Position numbers and translations under genes: made by a program. This document shows, piece by piece, positions 58,966 through 64,000 of a stretch of 64,000 nt of DNA. Positions within the stretch are counted from its first letter, which is position 1; every line of letters starts with the position of its first letter. The notes under the pieces were generated by a model. The model saw nothing but the letters and a program-made list of their open reading frames with translations. It had not been told where the DNA came from and did no database searches. The DNA is from Brachionus koreanus. Taxonomy: Eukaryota > Rotifera > Eurotatoria > Ploima > Brachionidae. The stretch is from the NCBI GenBank assembly GCA_016987375.1, contig PJRA01000361.1, positions 7,567 through 71,566 of the forward strand, in the 5' to 3' direction.

Positions 58966-60926
58966 CCAAAATCATCATAATTTAATAAATATTAACTTAA
59001 CCCAATAAAAGCTTTAACTAAATTAAACCATTTCTAATAATTATCATTAGTCTTTGGACAAATTTGATTAAAATGAAAAAATAAATATACTTAAAATTTT
59101 TTAAAAAAATTAATAGATGCTAATTTCATTAGGAAATTGATAAATTTTATTCTAATTCAAATTAAAATAATCAATGTATAAAGATAAAAAAAAAAGTTTT
59201 CTCAAATACCTTTTAATTTTTTTCTTATTTTATTAAAATGAATCATTTAAAACAAATAAAATTTATCATTAAGTTATTTTTAAGTCTTCTCGAAATTTTC
59301 ACTAGAAATGTTTTTAGATTTTCTAAATTTTTGAAACTCATTAAACATTTTTTCTTATTATAATTTATATGAATGAAAAAATTAAAAATCCGTTCATTGA
59401 TAAACTGTTATTAATCAAAAAGTGTTAATTTTATAATACAAAATTATTTTAAATTTACTATTAAAAAATGAAAAAATTAATGTTAAATTAAAAATTTGTT
59501 CAACACAACGTATTGAAAATAATTATAATTTTTAAATACATCTATTAAAAACATAGTTAATTTTTGAAAATCTAAATGAAATAAGAACTGATAAGAGGCT
59601 TTAAAATTTTAGGAAGAAAAAAAAGTTAAATTTAATTTAAAATATGGTCATTTAAAATTAATGAATTATTTGGAATTATTCTAAATGTTCCAGAATTTTA
59701 CATGGGAAAGATTTCCTAAAGTAAAAATATCGAAATTTTTAATTTAATTGAAATTAAAACAAAATTTTTCTCACTTAAGATAAAGTGGGTTAATATGGTT
59801 GACCACATGAAATGGAATTTTAGGCTCCACTGTAAAATATAACATAAAAAAAAATAATTAAAATAAAGATGCATAGTAAAGTTCGATATATAAAATATTG
59901 TGCTTCAATATTATCTGAAGACTTAAAAACTAGGATAAAAATCGATTCAAAACGCTTTTATCGCGATAGTTAAGGGCATTTTAAAATTTTGATTGAAATT
60001 TAAAATTTTTAAATGATAAAAAAAAAATTAATTTCAACAAATGTAATTAAAATTAGCTTTAATTTGTTTAATAGGAAAATATAATATAAATTATTATCAG
60101 ACTTGTTTGATTTTTTTCTTTTTTTTTATTTTCTGGGAACAAGAATTAATGACAGTGAATCGATAACTATGTTTATCACTTGATTTATTTAATTTTTATT
60201 TAAAGCCATTATTTTTCAATTTTCAATTTAAATTCCTTATACTATTTGAAATTTACTTTTTGAAACACTTCTTTTTGAAGAGAAAATTTTCAAGAGACTA
60301 ATTTGATTACAAAAAAATAAATTTCTGTTTATCATTTAGAATATTAAAATTTGATCTTATCTTCTTTATTCATAATTTAAAAAATGTGCTTAAAAAATAA
60401 TTTAAAGATAAAACATAATTGATAACAATAGCGAAAAAGTTTTTGTAACCTTGTAAAAAAAATTTAAAGATATTCTATTTGACAATTTATATTCAAATTA
60501 ATTTTAAATAAAATTACTTAAATTTGATGATGCAATATTTCAAATTAAAAAAAAGTTTGAATCGAACTAGATTTTAAAAAATTTTCATTTAAATTATTCC
60601 ACTTTGAAACAAAAATTCATTGTTATGGAAATTTGAAAACAAACTTATTAAAATCAGTATTTTTAATTTGGTTTTTAAGACGAAAACTTTGTCGCATTCA
60701 ATTTCTAATTTAAATTGGTCAAAAAAATTTAAATGATATCTTAATATTATCTTTTATATATAAAAAAATTATCAAAATTAAACAAATAAATAAATTAGAA
60801 TTTAAAGCTTTTTTTATTATTTATTGCAAAAGATAAAAGTGAACAAATAAAATTATTACATGATTAAAATGGTCTTTAAAGTAAATGGCTAATAAATTAA
60901 AAAAATATATATACTTGATTAAATAG

Positions 60927-63900
60927 ATGCTACTTAAGGGCCTAAATCAGAAGTTTCTTATACTTTTAGTCTTGTGCTTCTATTACTGCTCGGCACAAAC
61001 CGAAAATGAAACAGAATATTCTGATTTTACACAAACAAATTATGAATCATCATTTGTTACAAATCTTTTGACTGTACCAAAATGTGAATTTTTATTTTTG
61101 TTTATAAATTATTCAAAATTTTAAATAAAAATTTTAATTAAGGTTTTTTAAATGTGACTAATGTGACTTCAACTGACTCAGAAATAAATATTTCTTTAAG
61201 CACCAATTCTCTAAATAATTTTAGTTGCTATTCAAATGAGAGTGTTTTAGTGATAAAACATGATGTCTTGGGCTCTCAAAATGAGGCTATCTGCCAAAAT
61301 CTTGAGCCTGCAACTGAATATAAACTCGAATTGGTATCTGAATGTGACAAATATAATTTATTTAATGATTCAATTATAACAAGTATCTTTTTTTTTGGTT
61401 ATTATAAAAAAATACATTTTACTTGATTTAAATTTAGACTATGAAACTTTAAACTGTACAGTAACAAATAATAAACAAAATAATTTAAGCGTGGAATGTG
61501 ATAGTTTAAGATGTAAAAATTGTAGTGTTGTCTTTGAGCTATTCGATATAGAATCGAATACTTTTGAAAACCGAATAGTTCCAGCTGGAAGTAAAATAAT
61601 TTTTGAGCAAACATTTTCCGAGCTTAATTGCAGTGAATTTGAGCTTAGTGCATTTATTATGAAAAAAAATTTTAATTACAGTGATAAATTGAAAATTGAA
61701 AAAAATATTGGTTGATTAAAATAATTTGATTTTAATTAATAAAATTTTTTTATTATTTTTTTTTTTAGAAATATTTCCAAATTATTTGATTTTTGATGTT
61801 AATATTGATGTTGAAAGCAGTCAATTTGAATTTGTTGTTGAAAACAGATGGAAATACTGTAGATTTAGTCGAATAGAAAAAAATATTAGTTCATCTGTTA
61901 TGTGTGATTCAAACAATCTTGATCAAATATTCTATAGTTCATCAAATATTTCAAATACTAATGATCTAAACGAGACTGTGTCAAATGAGCCGATTAGGTA
62001 TATGACTAATTACAGTTTTGAAGTAACTATAAAAAAAGAATTCAGCACTTCAATTAAATCGGTTAGTAAAATCGCTTTCGTTGAAACAGGTAAAATATTT
62101 TAAAAATAAAATATTTTTCATTTAAATTAAATTAAAAACATAGATGGTTTGCCCGTTGAGATTAAGTCTGTACAATCGGATTCAAATAGTATTTGGTTTG
62201 AATTTAGTGATCCTTTAGAGTGCAGCTATTTTGCTATTTATTGTAAAAATGAAATGGATGTAATAAACTCAACATTTGATGTTATTTATAAAAATGGCTC
62301 TTGCAACAATTTAGTATCAAATAAACTCTATTCACTTGTTGTAGAAACAAAAAACCATTCAGAATTTATAAAGTTTACTCGATCAGTATTTACAAGTATT
62401 TTTTATTAAGTTTTTAAAGTGATTTTTTTATTTAAATTTTATTTTCACTTGACAAGAATCAATTTTAAAATATAAAATATTTTATTTATTTTAACACTCA
62501 AAGACCGGAAAAAAAATTGATAAGATTTTTAAACTTTAACATTCAAAAACCAGAGGGGTCTTTTGAACCCCTTTTGTTACTTCCTTTATTTGTTTTTTAG
62601 TCAATAAATTTAATCATTTTTTATAATTTTTTTTTCAATCATAACTTAAATCAAAAATATTATAAAATTATTAAATTTTATAATATAAAATACTTTTATT
62701 TTCATTGAAAAAAAGTATTTAAAGAAATTCAAATAAAATGATCAAAAAATTCATCCGGTCTTTGAGTGTTAACAATGTCTAAAAATGATGCGTTTTTAGA
62801 CACTCAATAATCTTTTTTTTTAAGTTATTAATCGATTAAAATTGTCACTTAAATAAATGAAAAAAAAAATTTTTTTAACGTAATTTTCCGAATTTAGTGA
62901 CATGTCTTTAAAATAGAGTACTCTATTTTAGTGACACGCTGTTATAACATGTAAAAGATTCTTTTGTGACATGTCATTAAAAATTTTAGTAACATGTCAC
63001 TAAATTCGGATGATTACGTTATTTAAAAAATGAAAATTAAAATTTAATTTTTGTTTTAAGAAATTATCCCCGTTTCTTTGATTTATTTTAATCAAACAAA
63101 CGATCTGAATTTTACCTACCAAATAAATTGTAGTGAGAATCAGTTCAATTCTTTTCAGCTTATGTATCGCAAGTCATCTTCAAGCGATGGCCAATTTTTC
63201 AACAGATCAATAATTAGTCAAGGTTGTTCAAAAAATAAACATAGCGTCAAATTTGAATACAAAACTGAACTACTTTACGGTACAAGCTACGAAATAAAAA
63301 TTCGTACATTTGGCTGCAATGATACATGTCATGTTGACTCAAAACTATTTTCTTTTAATACAAGTTATATTTTTGATTTTTCAATAAAAAGTAACCAAAT
63401 ATTTTTTTTAATTTTTAGAGCTCGACGATTTTCAACTGAAATCATCGTATCTATCAACTTTATCAAGTACAAATAGCTCAATATCTATTAATTTAGCAAA
63501 AATTGATTTGCCACGTGACCAATATGGCAGCATATATATGTCATGTACTAATACAGTGAAATACAAAACAAAATGCTATTCAAATAATGATACTTTTATA
63601 TGTAATTGCGAAGGACTAGATATTTCAAATAGTAAATATGACTTGTATTTATATAATGAAATAGAAAATTTTATTCCTGTTGAGAATTTTATCGGATCCC
63701 ATTTTACAAGTAATGAATGTTGATTTTAAATAAAATAAATTCAAAAATTTTTATAAAATTTCCAGAAACAAATCCAGTGATATTTAAGCAAATAACTTTC
63801 GTTGGACTGAAAGGATCAGTAGATTTTGAACCCAGAAGTCCGGATCCTTTGATGCATCAAATATGTTATAAAATAGAAACAATCGAAGATTGCTCTCCGT

Positions 63901-64000
63901 TGCAAAGTACATCTTTTGATGGAAATGGTAGGAATGGTTTTAAATATGGAGCTGTTTATAGATTTTATATTGCCACAATTGGCCATCTTAATTCAACCAG
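60927..64000 (+). CDS. Large secreted or receptor protein of fibronectin-III-like modules (5' part)
   Basis: Exons 60927-61083, 61143-61382, 61438-61710, 61769-62089, 62144-62395, 63061-63363, 63419-63709 and 63766 to the window end. All junctions are phase 1, one module per exon. The first exon encodes a signal peptide (LILLVLCFYYCSA, then QTENE). Modules of roughly 80-107 residues repeat a fibronectin-III-like plan (a central tyrosine as in EYKLELVS or SYEIKI, paired cysteines, many N-x-S/T sites), but the usual buried tryptophan is often absent. Extracellular and heavily glycosylated. Family could be a receptor tyrosine phosphatase, adhesion molecule or novel receptor; the membrane and cytoplasmic part lies beyond the window. 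It is 3'-incomplete here. Confidence 0.75.
62491..62772. mobile_element. TTAA-flanked MITE (piggyBac-like), second copy type
   Basis: A 282-bp element. TTAACACTCAAAGACCGGA at 62491-62509 has its complement at 62754-62772; TTAA at both ends is the duplicated target. Internal GGGGTCTTTTGAACCCC resembles GGGTCTAAAAAACCCC in the 12.1 kb element. It sits in an intron of the FN3-like gene and has no ORF. Confidence 0.85.
62876..63021. mobile_element. Short MITE with 30-bp inverted ends
   Basis: A 146-bp element. The left arm 62876-62905 and right arm 62992-63021 are inverted with two mismatches (TAACGTAAT..CCGAATTTAG). Internal copies of AGTGACATGTC repeat. It lies about 100 bp from the TTAA MITE in the same intron. 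Confidence 0.85.

Larger units (their letters stand above)
56289..60926. other. 4.6 kb region upstream of GLUT copy B
   Basis: Mostly very AT-rich. It holds an exon-like ORF at 56876-57053, an inverted non-LTR tail at 58475-58520 and a tRNA-like SINE at 58864-58965. The stretch 59000-60900 shows nothing recognisable. Confidence 0.55.

Noticed and set aside
1..64000. CRISPR arrays, operons with ribosome binding sites, or other prokaryotic systems
   Set aside because: Spliced animal genes throughout; no regular spaced repeats were seen.

Overview
The window reads as a very AT-rich invertebrate nuclear genome. It has GT-AG introns, many of only 45-70 bp, standard animal housekeeping genes and abundant decayed transposons. 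Very low GC, tiny introns and the gene content fit a monogonont rotifer of the Brachionus type, but that is inference; only 'small-intron, AT-rich invertebrate' is shown directly. One assembly gap of 898 N lies at 34405-35302.

Left third, minus strand: MED14 (Mediator tail/backbone subunit; 14 exons, 190-10712) lies 348 bp downstream of PUF60 (poly-U-binding splicing factor; 11061-15255). Both models keep phase throughout and have near-human lengths (1487 codons and 561 aa), but MED14 carries one in-frame TGA. A 7.7 kb AT-rich spacer follows.

Middle, plus strand: FNIP (folliculin-interacting protein, six exons, 22947-31035) has two long transposon-bearing introns and one apparent 1-nt frame break. 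Next come a minus-strand Ly6/uPAR gene (32821-33306), the gap, a plus-strand arginase (36586-37853), a second Ly6/uPAR gene (38007-38448, minus) and a single-exon MPV17L2-like gene (40147-40803, minus).

Right third: a five-exon rhodopsin-family neuropeptide-type GPCR (45042-47270, plus), an RBM24/RBM38-type RNA-binding protein (47675-49542, minus), a cysteine-rich microprotein candidate (50925-51102, minus), two tandem GLUT/SLC2 sugar transporters (51320-52986 and 54241-56288, minus) sharing a 171-bp identical tract, an unassigned exon-like ORF (56876-57053), and from 60927 the 5' part of a large secreted or receptor protein built from fibronectin-III-like modules, one per phase-1 exon, running off the window.

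Mobile DNA is mostly in introns and spacers: Tc1/mariner relics (4312-5210, about 13690-14060, 26155-26665, 31740-32115), non-LTR reverse-transcriptase fragments (969, 29215, 34316, 39560, 43790) and their 3' tails, TTAA-flanked MITEs (12069-12291, 62491-62772), another MITE (62876-63021), two tRNA-like SINEs (42755, 58864) and several large palindromes. I found no clearly novel multi-gene system. The strongest leads are the MED14 in-frame TGA, the GLUT conversion tract, the modular FN3 gene and the small secreted cysteine-rich proteins.
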